Assembly (NCBI GenBank): GCA_946405185.1
Contig: CAMJGH010000016.1
Location: 1 to 38,856, forward strand
DNA: 38,856 nucleotides
Reading direction: 5' to 3'
Source of the DNA: an uncultured Lachnospiraceae bacterium
Lineage (GTDB): Bacteria > Bacillota > Clostridia > Lachnospirales > Lachnospiraceae
Positions 7,620-16,504 of the stretch are shown one piece after another; the stretch's first letter is position 1; each line of letters opens with the position of its first letter. The translations under genes and the position numbers were made by a program. The notes under the pieces were generated by a model. It did no database searches, was not told where the DNA came from, and worked only from the letters and a program-made list of their open reading frames with translations.

Positions 7620-7751
7620 TTACGCGAATTTCTCTTCGAGGTCTTTGTAGAGGTCGGCGAATTTCGCGAGGTAGTCGCGGATGGCGATGTGCTGCGGGCA
7701 GATGCGCTCGCACTTGCCGCACTTGATGCAGTCCTTCGACGCGGTCGTTCC
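7620..7751 (-). pseudogene. 3' remnant of an iron-sulfur aldo/keto reductase gene
   Basis: On the minus strand a short frame ending at the TAA at 7620-7622 reads ASKDCIKCGKCERICPQHI followed by an IRDYL segment and EEKFA. This is the C-terminal [4Fe-4S]-binding tail (C-x2-C-x2-C-x3-CP) typical of a class of clostridial aldo/keto reductases. The roughly 300 residues of the TIM-barrel reductase domain that should precede it are absent: upstream of about 7751 the frame gives sequence unlike the family, and palindromic DNA follows. No start or ribosome-binding site is near. It is a truncated, non-functional leftover between two palindromic elements. The gene lies outside longer antisense open frames that have no family features. 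Confidence 0.7.
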
Positions 7752-7793
7752 CGCGGGACGGGGAAATGGTGCTCCTGCAAAATAATGGCAACT

Positions 7794-7987
7794 GAATGTG
7801 CAGTGGCAGAGATTAACCGGCCGGCGGAGGAGGAAATACCCTTTTCAGGGCCCTCAGCGAAGGCCGGTACTTAACGAGCGCAGCATCGTAGATGCAAGCG
7901 AGTTCTAGTACCGCTGCCTTGAGCTGGGGAGCGGGAGCGTCCCTGAAAAGGGTATACCGACGCGGCTGCTGTCAGCCACGCACATTC
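7794..7987. repeat. Long imperfect inverted repeat, second palindrome
   Basis: ATACCCTTTTCAGGG (7836-7850) is exactly inverted at 7941-7955. Inside, GGTACT/AGTACC (7866-7871, 7907-7912) and the tip GCATC-GTA-GATGC (7883-7895) continue the hairpin. Outside, GAATGTGC (7794-7801) is inverted at 7980-7987 as GCACATTC. The whole can fold into one long stem about 190 bases across. No coding frame fits it. It overlaps the third structure, so the two folds exclude each other at 7974-7987. Confidence 0.55.
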
Positions 7988-8110
7988 ATAAAATGCCTCC
8001 CTGCGGTCGGCATTTTATTCATCGCGGCATTCGCCGCATACAGACAAAGCAGAAACTGCCTGCTTTCCTGCAAGCAGGAGCAGTCAGTTCTGCTTTGTCT
8101 GTGCGTGGCT
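7974..8110. repeat. Multi-branched palindromic structure next to the asnS stop
   Basis: An outer stem AGCCACGCAC (7974-7983) with GTGCGTGGCT (8101-8110) encloses three hairpins: TAAAATGCC/GGCATTTTA (7989-7997, 8009-8017), GCGGC/GCCGC (8024-8028, 8033-8037), and a long one pairing CAGACAAAGCAGAA (8041-8054) with its exact inverse at 8088-8101, continued by ACTGC-CTGCTT pairs. The last base of that hairpin (8101) also belongs to the outer stem. It begins two bases after asnS on the minus strand, so it may end or stabilise that transcript. No T run follows, so it is not a standard terminator. Confidence 0.55.
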
Positions 8111-8112
8111 CA

Positions 8113-9504
<1,392 letters not shown>

Positions 9505-9541
9505 AGGAAACATGATCCTCCCTTTCCGGATTCAAAGACTC

Positions 9542-9570
9542 AGTATAATCGCAAAGACGCCGATACGCAA
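9542..9570 (-). promoter_or_regulatory. Sigma-70-type promoter of asnS
   Basis: On the minus strand TTGCGT (9570-9565), a 17-base spacer and TATACT (9547-9542) lie about 30 bases before the start region. Five of six bases at -10 and four of six at -35 fit the consensus. No T-box leader is present in the ~25-base untranslated region. Confidence 0.8.
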
Positions 9571-9676
9571 GCAAAGGTTTTCCCGGAAAGGCGGGAAAGA
9601 AAGCGCTTTCAGCGGGCGTGGGAGAGAAGGAGCCGGACGTTTTTGTGATTTTCAAAAAAGAGTATCCGAAAACCTA

Positions 9677-9705
9677 TGTAGAGCCGCCTTCCGTTTTGCT
9701 AGACT
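9677..9705 (+). promoter_or_regulatory. Probable activator-dependent promoter of the ABC transporter/GH locus
   Basis: TGTAGA (9677-9682), a 17-base spacer and TAGACT (9700-9705) precede the permease gene. The -35 is far from consensus. The arrangement TGTARA-N17-TASACT recurs before the binding-protein gene (18037-18065). Both could be activated by the YesN-type regulator encoded in the locus. Confidence 0.4.
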
Positions 9706-9731
9706 GATGGCTAAAGGAGGCAAAGGGGAAC

Positions 9732-10613
9732 ATGAACACAGCGGAAAACAAAATGATCAGCAAAAGCTATTCACACGGCCTGCTGATCCCCGGCATGCTC
9801 GTCTACGGCATCATCTTCGTGCTGCCGACGGTCGTGTCGTTCTACTTTTCACTCACCCGGTGGGACCTGCTGCACGTGGAGTTCATCGGCCTGGACAACT
9901 TCAAGACCTTCCTGACCCAGCCGTCCACACGCACCGCCATCCCCCACACACTCGTCTATGCCATCATTACCTGCGTCTGCAAGGTGATACTGGCCCTCGC
10001 CATCGCGGTGATCCTTTCCAATGAGAAGATCAAAAGCCGCACGTACCTGAAGAGCCTGATCTATTCCTCCTGCATCCTCAGTACCGTGGCCGTGGGCATC
10101 ACCTTCACCCAGCTGATGCACCCCTCCAAGGGTCTGATCAACCAGGCGCTCCGCGTGCTGGGCCTTCCCACTTACAAATTCCTCACAGACAAGAACATGG
10201 CGCTCGGCAGCGTCATGTTTGTCGATGTGTGGCGCGGCCTCGGCACCGCCATGGTCATCTACCTCTCCGGCCTCGGGGCTATCTCGAAAGACTATTACGA
10301 GGCGGCCGCCATTGACGGGGCGACGGGGTGGAAACAGTTTACCAAGATCACCTTACCGCTTCTGGTGCCGTCCATCAACTCGGTGCTGACGCTCTCTCTT
10401 ATCGGCGGTCTGAAATCCTACGAACTTCTGTGGACCATGACCTCCGGCGGGCCCGGGTACTCCACGGAGATCCTCGGAACGGTCATCTACAAACTGTTCG
10501 CCCGTTCCTCGTACGGCCTGGCAACTGCGGGCAACGTGCTGATGTTCATCATCGTCTGCGCGATCATCTTCCCGCTTAACAGCTACATCTCAAAGAAAAC
10601 GGTGGAATTGTAA
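9732..10613 (+). CDS. ABC sugar transporter permease (MalF/UgpA/YesP type)
   Basis: This is one of two inner-membrane permeases of a carbohydrate ABC importer. The 293-residue product has six hydrophobic segments and the EAA loop that docks the ATPase (EAAAIDGATGWKQFTKITLPLL, about residues 190-211). The N-terminus (SYSHGLLIPGMLVYGIIFVLPTVVSFYFSLTRWD) is typical of the MalF/UgpA group. AAAGGAGG at 9713-9720 precedes the ATG. The stop overlaps the next permease start by one base (TAATG). No ATPase gene is in the window. Such importers in Firmicutes often share a general MsmX-like ATPase, which I assume here. The binding protein is at 18109. Confidence 0.93.
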   Translation: MNTAENKMISKSYSHGLLIPGMLVYGIIFVLPTVVSFYFSLTRWDLLHVEFIGLDNFKTFLTQPSTRTAIPHTLVYAIITCVCKVILALAIAVILSNEKIKSRTYLKSLIYSSCILSTVAVGITFTQLMHPSKGLINQALRVLGLPTYKFLTDKNMALGSVMFVDVWRGLGTAMVIYLSGLGAISKDYYEAAAIDGATGWKQFTKITLPLLVPSINSVLTLSLIGGLKSYELLWTMTSGGPGYSTEILGTVIYKLFARSSYGLATAGNVLMFIIVCAIIFPLNSYISKKTVEL

Positions 10614-11449
10614 TGGTTAAGAGACGGTCTGTATGGAGTATCCTCGGCGAAGTGCTCGCCATTCTGGTGACCGGCATTACACACTGGGTGGTCTACTACT
10701 TTGCCATCATCAATGCGTGCAAGACCCGCGCCGAAGCGGCCCAGCTGAACCTGAAGCTGCCGAAGGAGTGGGCGTTCATAGACAACCTCAAGTATGTCTG
10801 GAATTTCAACAACCGCGTGTTCCTGAGGTCGTTCTTCAACTCCGTCACCATCACGGTGCTCTCCATCATCATGGTCATCTTCGTGGCGTCCATGGCCGCG
10901 TGGATCATGCAGCGCCGCGGCGGCTTCATCACCAAATGGTCGGACAAGATCGTGCTGGCCGGCCTGACCACGCCGCTGGCGGTGGTCCCCACCTTCTGGG
11001 TGCTGCGCACCCTGCACCTGAACAACACCATTCCCGGCATCGTGCTCGTGGAGGTGGCACTGATCTTCCCGTTCTCGTGCATGCTGTACAAGGACTTCTG
11101 CAACAACCTCCCGCGCGAGATTGACGAGGCCGCCATCATCGACGGGTGCGGCCCGCTGCAGCTGTTCTTCCGGGTGGCCTTCCCGCTGATGAAGCCCATC
11201 ACCTCGGCCATCATCATCCTGCGTTCGCTCGTGGTCTACAATGACTTCACGAACCCGATGTACTTCCTGCAGGGCTCCAAGTCGTCCACGGTGCAGCTGA
11301 CCATCTATCTGTTCCAGTCCACCTTCGTGACGGACTACGGCCGCCTGTTTACGGCCGTGCTGCTGGTCTGCATCCCGCCGGTCCTTCTGTTCCTGCTCCT
11401 GAACAAGCAGATCATGGAAGGCGTGACGATGGGTGCCGTCAAAGGCTGA
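10613..11449 (+). CDS. ABC sugar transporter permease (MalG/UgpE/YesQ type)
   Basis: The second permease of the carbohydrate importer. The 278-residue product has about six membrane segments and an EAA loop (DEAAIIDGCGPLQLFFRVAFPLMKP, about residues 173-197). The C-terminus NKQIMEGVTMGAVKG is the usual MalG-type ending. It is translationally coupled to the first permease by a one-base overlap, and is followed by a GC-rich hairpin at 11470-11490 before the glycoside hydrolase gene. Oligosaccharide uptake paired with an intracellular hydrolase is the likely role; the sugar itself is unknown. Confidence 0.93.
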   Translation: MVKRRSVWSILGEVLAILVTGITHWVVYYFAIINACKTRAEAAQLNLKLPKEWAFIDNLKYVWNFNNRVFLRSFFNSVTITVLSIIMVIFVASMAAWIMQRRGGFITKWSDKIVLAGLTTPLAVVPTFWVLRTLHLNNTIPGIVLVEVALIFPFSCMLYKDFCNNLPREIDEAAIIDGCGPLQLFFRVAFPLMKPITSAIIILRSLVVYNDFTNPMYFLQGSKSSTVQLTIYLFQSTFVTDYGRLFTAVLLVCIPPVLLFLLLNKQIMEGVTMGAVKG

Positions 11450-11469
11450 TCACATGGTTATCGGGCATC

Positions 11470-11490
11470 GGCCGGGGAGATTCCCCGGCC
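11470..11490 (+). terminator. Intercistronic GC-rich hairpin
   Basis: GGCCGGGGA (11470-11478) pairs perfectly with TCCCCGGCC (11482-11490) across a three-base loop. The following ATGTCTTTGC is only weakly T-rich. It is more likely an mRNA-processing or attenuation element than a full terminator. Confidence 0.5.
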
Positions 11491-11531
11491 ATGTCTTTGC
11501 ATAGGGCAGTGGCCCGGAAAGAGAGTCTGAC

Positions 11532-14500
11532 ATGTATGAACTGAGCTTCGTTCCGTTTTCCGCGGAAGAGTTTGCCGCCCCTCACGCTGCCTACCGCGGC
11601 GCTCCGTTCTGGAGCTGGAACGGGAAGCTGGAGTGGGAGAAGCTGAAGGAACAGATCGATGTGATGCACGAGATGGGCTTCGGCGGGTTTCACATCCACG
11701 CCCGCATCGGCCTGGCCACGGAGTATCTGGGCGAGGAGTTCCTGGATCTGGTAGCCAGGTGCGAGGCCTACGCCGCCGAAAAAGGGATGTTTACCTACCT
11801 GTACGATGAGGACAAGTGGCCCTCCGGCGTGGGCGGCGGCCGCGTGACCTGCAACCCGGACTTCGCCATCCGGTATCTGCTGTTCTCCAAAGACTATCAT
11901 GAAGACGGTTTTCTGGACCGCCATCTGCCGCCGTCCGGGCGCATCACCAAAAACGGTGAGTGCCGGATGCTCTGCCGCTGTGAAGTCTGCCTGGACGAGG
12001 CGGGATACCTGGCCGGCAGCCGCCTGCTGGCGGACGGAGAGGACGCCGGTGAGAACACCTGGTATCTATACGAAGTGGTCATGGAGAAGACGCCGTGGTT
12101 TGACGGCCAGCCCTACGTGGACACCATGAACGCCAAAGCCACGGAGAAGTTCCTGGAAGTCACCCACGAGAAGTACTATGAGAAACTCGGGGACAAGTTC
12201 GGAAAGAGCATCCCTTCCATCTTTACGGATGAGCCCAGCCACTTCCGCAGCGAGTCGCTGGCCGACAGCCGCACCTCGCGCAGCGTGGGCCTGCCGTACA
12301 CGGCGGCCATGAATGAGATCTTTGCCGCCCGCACCGGAAAGGATCTGTTCGCCTCGGTGCCGGAGATCGTCTTTGACCTGCCGGGCGGCGCCTACTCGCC
12401 GCTGCGCTACGCCTTCCACGAGATGGCGGCCGGGCTGTTTGCGGACAACTACGGCGGCGTGATCGCCAGATGGTGCGAGGCGCACGGTCTCATCAACACC
12501 GGGCATCTGCTGCTGGAGGGCGAGCTGGATTCGCAGGCGGAGAGCGTCGGGGATTCCATGCGCGCGCTGTCGCGCTTCATGCTGCCGGGCATCGACATCC
12601 TGGCGGACCGCCACGAGTACATGACCGCCAAGCAGGCGCAGTCCATCGCGCACCAGTACGGGCGCGTGGGCGCCATGAGCGAGCTGTACGGCGTGACCAA
12701 CTGGGACTTTGACTTCCGCGGCCACAAGCACCAGGGCGACTGGCAGGCGGCGCTGGGCATCACCCTGCGCGTGCCGCATCTGGCCTGGATGAGCATGGCC
12801 GGCGAGAGCAAGCGCGACTATCCGGCGGCCATCGACCAGCACTCGCCGTGGTATAAGAAGTACCCGCTGATCGAGGATCATTTTGCCCGCGTGAACACCG
12901 CCATGACGCGCGGCAAAGCCGTGGAGCGCGTGGCGCTGCTGCACCCGGTGGAGAGCTACTGGATGGTCATCGGGCCGGACGACCACAACGCCGCCATCAA
13001 GAAGCGCCTGTCCGAAAACTACCTGACCATCATCGACTGGCTGCTGTTCTCGCAGTACGATTTCGACTTCCTGTGCGAGGCCATCCTGCCGGAGATCGGC
13101 GGCGGCTGCGCGGACGGGAAGCTTCACGTGGGGCAGATGGCCTACGACGCCGTGGTGGTGCCGGAATCCGTCACCATGCGCCGCAGCACGCTGGACATGC
13201 TGAAAGCCTTCCGGGAAGCCGGCGGCAAGGTGCTGTTTGTCGGCCTGCAGCCTTCGTATGTGGACGGCGCGCCGTCGGATGAGGTGAAGGCGTTTGCCGC
13301 CTCCTGCGAGACGGTCGGCTTTGACAAGGATGAGATGCTGGCCCGCCTGAAGGATGTCCGCGAAGTGGGCATCACCGAGGACGCCACGGGCCTGCCGGCG
13401 GAGCGGCTGATGTACCAGCTGCGCGAAGACGGCGGCAGCGAGTGGCTGTTCATCGTCAACGGCAAGAAGGATGACCGTGTGGAGACCAGCCACTGGCAGC
13501 CGATGGACGCCGGCGTTCCCGTCACCATCTGCGTGAAGGGAGAGTGGTCGGCGGAAGAGTACGATACGGCCACCGGCGAGGTGAAGCCCATGGCGGTCTG
13601 CCGCCAGGATGGGTGCACCTGCATCCCGTACAAGTTCTATCCGCAGGATTCGCTGCTGGTGAAACTCTCCGCCCCGGAAGAGGAGAAGCCGGCGCCGGCA
13701 CCGGAGAAAGACCATATCATCGGTTGGAAATACGCTCCGGGTGTGGTATCCTGTGAACTGGCAGAAGAGAACGTCTGCGTGCTGGACCGCGCCCGGTGGC
13801 GCCTGGACGGCGGCGAGTGGCAGCCGGCGGAAGACATGCTGAAACTGGACGATGCCATCCGCGCGGCCTGCGGCTACCAGCTGCGCACGGAGAGCTTCCT
13901 GCAGCCGTGGCTGAAGCCCCTGCGGGATCCGGAGCACGAGGTGGAGCTGTCCTTCTCCTTCACCTCCGAGATCGGCGGCCGGCTGGTCTCGGCGGCGTTT
14001 GAAGGTCCCAAGGGTACGGAACTGGTCTTCAACGGGAACGCCGTGCCGATGGCGTGGGATGCTTACTACGTGGACCGCGACATCCACAAGGAGATCATCG
14101 GCGCGCTGAAAGAAGGCGAGAACACGCTCTATATCCGCCTGCCGTACGGCGAGGCCGTGAACATTGAGAATGTCTACCTGCTGGGTGATTTCGGCGTCCG
14201 CGTGACGGGCGATACCGCCATCATCACAAAGAAGCCGGAAACCATCGGCTTCGGCGGCATCCAGACGCAGGGACTGGCCTTCTACGGCGGCAATCTCACC
14301 TACGTGTTTGAGGCGGAAACCTGCGGCTCGGCCGTGGAGATCGAGGTGTCCGAGTACAAGGGGGCGCTTCTGACCATCGCGGTGGATGGCTGTGAGAAGG
14401 ATGTCTACGCCGCTCCGTACCGCGCGCGGTTTGACGCCGCACCCGGTAAGCATGAGGTGCGCATCACGCTCTACGGCAACCGCTACAACACCTTCGGCCA

Positions 14501-14639
14501 GCTGCACAACTGCAACCGGCGTGAAGTCTACTTCGGGCCGAAATCCTACCGCACGACGGGCAGTGCGTGGACGTATGTCTACCAGCTGCGGGATACCGGC
14601 GTGATGGTCCAGCCGATCATCCGCTGCCTGCAGGCGTAA
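11532..14639 (+). CDS. Large glycoside hydrolase related to family GH106 (alpha-L-rhamnosidase-like)
   Basis: The 1035-residue product has no signal peptide, so it probably acts in the cytoplasm on imported oligosaccharides. The N-terminus (PFWSWNGKLEWEKLKEQIDVMHEMGFGGFHIHARIGL, then YLYDEDKWPSGVGGG) is the signature of GH106-like proteins, which include alpha-L-rhamnosidases acting on pectic rhamnogalacturonan. SIFTDEPSHF near residue 230 holds acidic residues that are candidate catalytic groups. The C-terminal ~300 residues look beta-rich and include a galactose-binding-like segment. The start has only a weak ribosome-binding site (GAAAGAGAG). Many proteins of this type are uncharacterised, so rhamnose specificity is inference. 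It lies between importer and two-component genes. Confidence 0.75.
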   Translation: MYELSFVPFSAEEFAAPHAAYRGAPFWSWNGKLEWEKLKEQIDVMHEMGFGGFHIHARIGLATEYLGEEFLDLVARCEAYAAEKGMFTYLYDEDKWPSGVGGGRVTCNPDFAIRYLLFSKDYHEDGFLDRHLPPSGRITKNGECRMLCRCEVCLDEAGYLAGSRLLADGEDAGENTWYLYEVVMEKTPWFDGQPYVDTMNAKATEKFLEVTHEKYYEKLGDKFGKSIPSIFTDEPSHFRSESLADSRTSRSVGLPYTAAMNEIFAARTGKDLFASVPEIVFDLPGGAYSPLRYAFHEMAAGLFADNYGGVIARWCEAHGLINTGHLLLEGELDSQAESVGDSMRALSRFMLPGIDILADRHEYMTAKQAQSIAHQYGRVGAMSELYGVTNWDFDFRGHKHQGDWQAALGITLRVPHLAWMSMAGESKRDYPAAIDQHSPWYKKYPLIEDHFARVNTAMTRGKAVERVALLHPVESYWMVIGPDDHNAAIKKRLSENYLTIIDWLLFSQYDFDFLCEAILPEIGGGCADGKLHVGQMAYDAVVVPESVTMRRSTLDMLKAFREAGGKVLFVGLQPSYVDGAPSDEVKAFAASCETVGFDKDEMLARLKDVREVGITEDATGLPAERLMYQLREDGGSEWLFIVNGKKDDRVETSHWQPMDAGVPVTICVKGEWSAEEYDTATGEVKPMAVCRQDGCTCIPYKFYPQDSLLVKLSAPEEEKPAPAPEKDHIIGWKYAPGVVSCELAEENVCVLDRARWRLDGGEWQPAEDMLKLDDAIRAACGYQLRTESFLQPWLKPLRDPEHEVELSFSFTSEIGGRLVSAAFEGPKGTELVFNGNAVPMAWDAYYVDRDIHKEIIGALKEGENTLYIRLPYGEAVNIENVYLLGDFGVRVTGDTAIITKKPETIGFGGIQTQGLAFYGGNLTYVFEAETCGSAVEIEVSEYKGALLTIAVDGCEKDVYAAPYRARFDAAPGKHEVRITLYGNRYNTFGQLHNCNRREVYFGPKSYRTTGSAWTYVYQLRDTGVMVQPIIRCLQA

Positions 14640-14651
14640 TAACAAAAGGAA

Positions 14652-14679
14652 GCCCGGCGGGGCGTCTGCTCCGCCGGGC
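14652..14679 (+). terminator. Strong GC hairpin between the glycoside hydrolase and histidine kinase genes
   Basis: GCCCGGCGGGGC (14652-14663) pairs with GCTCCGCCGGGC (14668-14679) with one G-T pair and a four-base loop. There is no T run after it. The next gene starts 14 bases later with a poor ribosome-binding site, so it may protect or attenuate the upstream mRNA and lower kinase expression. Confidence 0.55.
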
Positions 14680-14692
14680 CCGCACCGGGGGA

Positions 14693-16504
14693 ATGAAAAG
14701 CAGGAGAAGACGGAGTTTCTTTCAGCAGGTGCTGATCCCGCTGGCAGGGGCACTCATCGCAGTGACGCTGCTTATTTTTGCTGCCTATACCATCGCCGTC
14801 GGACGGAGCGTGCCGCAGCGCACCGTGCGCGACATGGACAATTCCACCGAGATCCTGTCCCTCTACGTGGATGATCTCTATGAGTCGCTGTCCTACATCG
14901 CCCTCAGCGATGTCATCGACATGGATTTCTACGAGGCGGTCAGCCAGATCCATTTCAACCGGCAGATGCCCGGCATCTTCTCCGCCGCCTACGACCTGGT
15001 CGTCGTGAAGCTTGTCTACAACCGCCTGCTGCGGGACGGTCTGGACATTACGTACGTGGATACGGGCGGCACGTATTTCAGTGCGCGGGATCTGCAGTAC
15101 CGCCCGCGGCGGGCGCTGTCGATCACGCCCGAAGAGGCGCAGGCCTGCGGGAAACTGGTGAGTACGGCCCGCAACCCCGTGTTTACGGATCTGTCGGGCC
15201 TGTCGTTTCTGGGGGACACCGGCAAGGAGTTCGGCATGATCCTGCGGATCCGCTCCCCGCGTGAGCCGATGGGGTATCTGATCCTGGAATCCCACATCGA
15301 CGACAGTCACGACATCTTTTCGGCGGTCAGAAGCCAGGAGGGTGTCTTTGCGGTCTTCAACGAGGAAGGCGTGTGCATCTATCAGAGCGAGGACTGGTTC
15401 TCCCCTTCCCGGGAGAAGGTGGAGGAAGTCCGCGGGAAAGCCATTCCGGTCATCCGGGATGAAGACGGCACACGGTATGTCGTGAGCGTCCGGGAGAGTG
15501 CCGTCTCGGGTACGGAGACCGTCTGTCTCTATCCCTACCGGCTCATCACCCGTGAGATCCGGCGGGCCATGGCGCCGGTCTTTCTGGTGGTCGGCGTGCT
15601 CACCGCCGCCGTCATCGGGCTGGCCTTCCTGATCTCCCACCGGATCGCCCGGCCGATCGCGAAGCTCACCGAGACGGTGCGGTCCACCACCTCGGACGAT
15701 CAGGAAGCCCTGCAGGCGCTCGTGACCGACCATCCGGAAGACGAGATCGCGTATCTCGGCAGCGAGTACGCGCGCATGACGGGGCGCCTGCGCGAGGCCA
15801 TGGACGAAAAGATCGCCCTGGTCGAACAGCGCGAGGCGCAGCGGTATCAGTTCCTTCAGTATCAGATCAATCCGCATTTCATCTACAACACGCTGAACAT
15901 GATCGGCATCATGGGCATGGAGAAAGGCGCGGACGATGTCTACGACGCCTGCCGTTCCACGGCGGGGATCCTGCGGTATTCCTTGAGTGACTCCCGGCTG
16001 GAGAGTACGTTCCGGGACGAGTTTGCCATCATGGAAACGTATCTGCATCTGATGCAGATGCGCTTTGAATCCCGGGTGCGCTACGAGATCAGCCTGGAAG
16101 ACAGCCTCTCCGACTGCCTGCTGCCGCGCTTCACGCTGCAGCCGTTCGTGGAGAACATCTTTGAGCACGCCTTCGACGCGGAGCACCGCGTGGTCAATAT
16201 CTGGCTGGGGGCTTACAGCGATGATGACGGGTGGAAGATCGTCATCCGCGACGACGGCCGCGGCATGACACCGGATCAGATCGAGATGCTCAACGGCCTT
16301 GTGGAGAGCGAGGAGCTGGAGAAGCCGGGTGCTGGCCGCGTGGACCGCGGACGCATCGGCATCAAGAACACGCTGCTGCGGATGCACATTTATTTTGGAG
16401 GAAAACTGTTCTATCAGTTCATTTCGGGCGAGATGGGCGGCTGCACGCTGGTGCTGGGCGGCCCTGCCGTCCGGGAAGAGGAGGAGCCCGATGAGCCGGT
16501 TTAA
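14693..16504 (+). CDS. Two-component sensor histidine kinase (YesM/LytS-like)
   Basis: This membrane sensor phosphorylates the response regulator encoded next to it. The 603-residue product has an N-terminal membrane helix (about 14-36), an external sensing region of ~270 residues, a second helix (about 303-323, VFLVVGVLTAAVIGLAFLIS) and a HAMP linker (RIARPIAKLTETV). The kinase core follows. The phospho-acceptor is His395 in QYQINPHFIYNTLN, typical of the His_kinase family; the N box is PFVENIFEHAF and the G box DDGRGM, then GRIGIKNTLLRM. The ATG at 14693 follows GGGGGA; earlier in-frame sequence lies within the hairpin and the preceding gene. It overlaps the regulator gene by 14 bases. It may sense the sugar imported by the locus. 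Confidence 0.92.
   Translation: MKSRRRRSFFQQVLIPLAGALIAVTLLIFAAYTIAVGRSVPQRTVRDMDNSTEILSLYVDDLYESLSYIALSDVIDMDFYEAVSQIHFNRQMPGIFSAAYDLVVVKLVYNRLLRDGLDITYVDTGGTYFSARDLQYRPRRALSITPEEAQACGKLVSTARNPVFTDLSGLSFLGDTGKEFGMILRIRSPREPMGYLILESHIDDSHDIFSAVRSQEGVFAVFNEEGVCIYQSEDWFSPSREKVEEVRGKAIPVIRDEDGTRYVVSVRESAVSGTETVCLYPYRLITREIRRAMAPVFLVVGVLTAAVIGLAFLISHRIARPIAKLTETVRSTTSDDQEALQALVTDHPEDEIAYLGSEYARMTGRLREAMDEKIALVEQREAQRYQFLQYQINPHFIYNTLNMIGIMGMEKGADDVYDACRSTAGILRYSLSDSRLESTFRDEFAIMETYLHLMQMRFESRVRYEISLEDSLSDCLLPRFTLQPFVENIFEHAFDAEHRVVNIWLGAYSDDDGWKIVIRDDGRGMTPDQIEMLNGLVESEELEKPGAGRVDRGRIGIKNTLLRMHIYFGGKLFYQFISGEMGGCTLVLGGPAVREEEEPDEPV

Noticed and set aside
7252-7791. Minus-strand open frame of 179 codons in the gap before asnS
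   Set aside because: It runs through the palindrome in a frame different from the reductase tail and has no ribosome-binding site or recognisable feature.
7231-8110. CRISPR array, retron or known riboswitch
   Set aside because: There are no regularly spaced direct repeats, no cas or reverse transcriptase gene nearby, and no motif of a riboswitch class that I recognise.
12066-14753. Open frame of 895 codons antisense to the GH106-like gene
   Set aside because: It is rich in Arg, His, Ala and Gly without family motifs, has no ribosome-binding site and is explained by high third-position GC in the real gene opposite.
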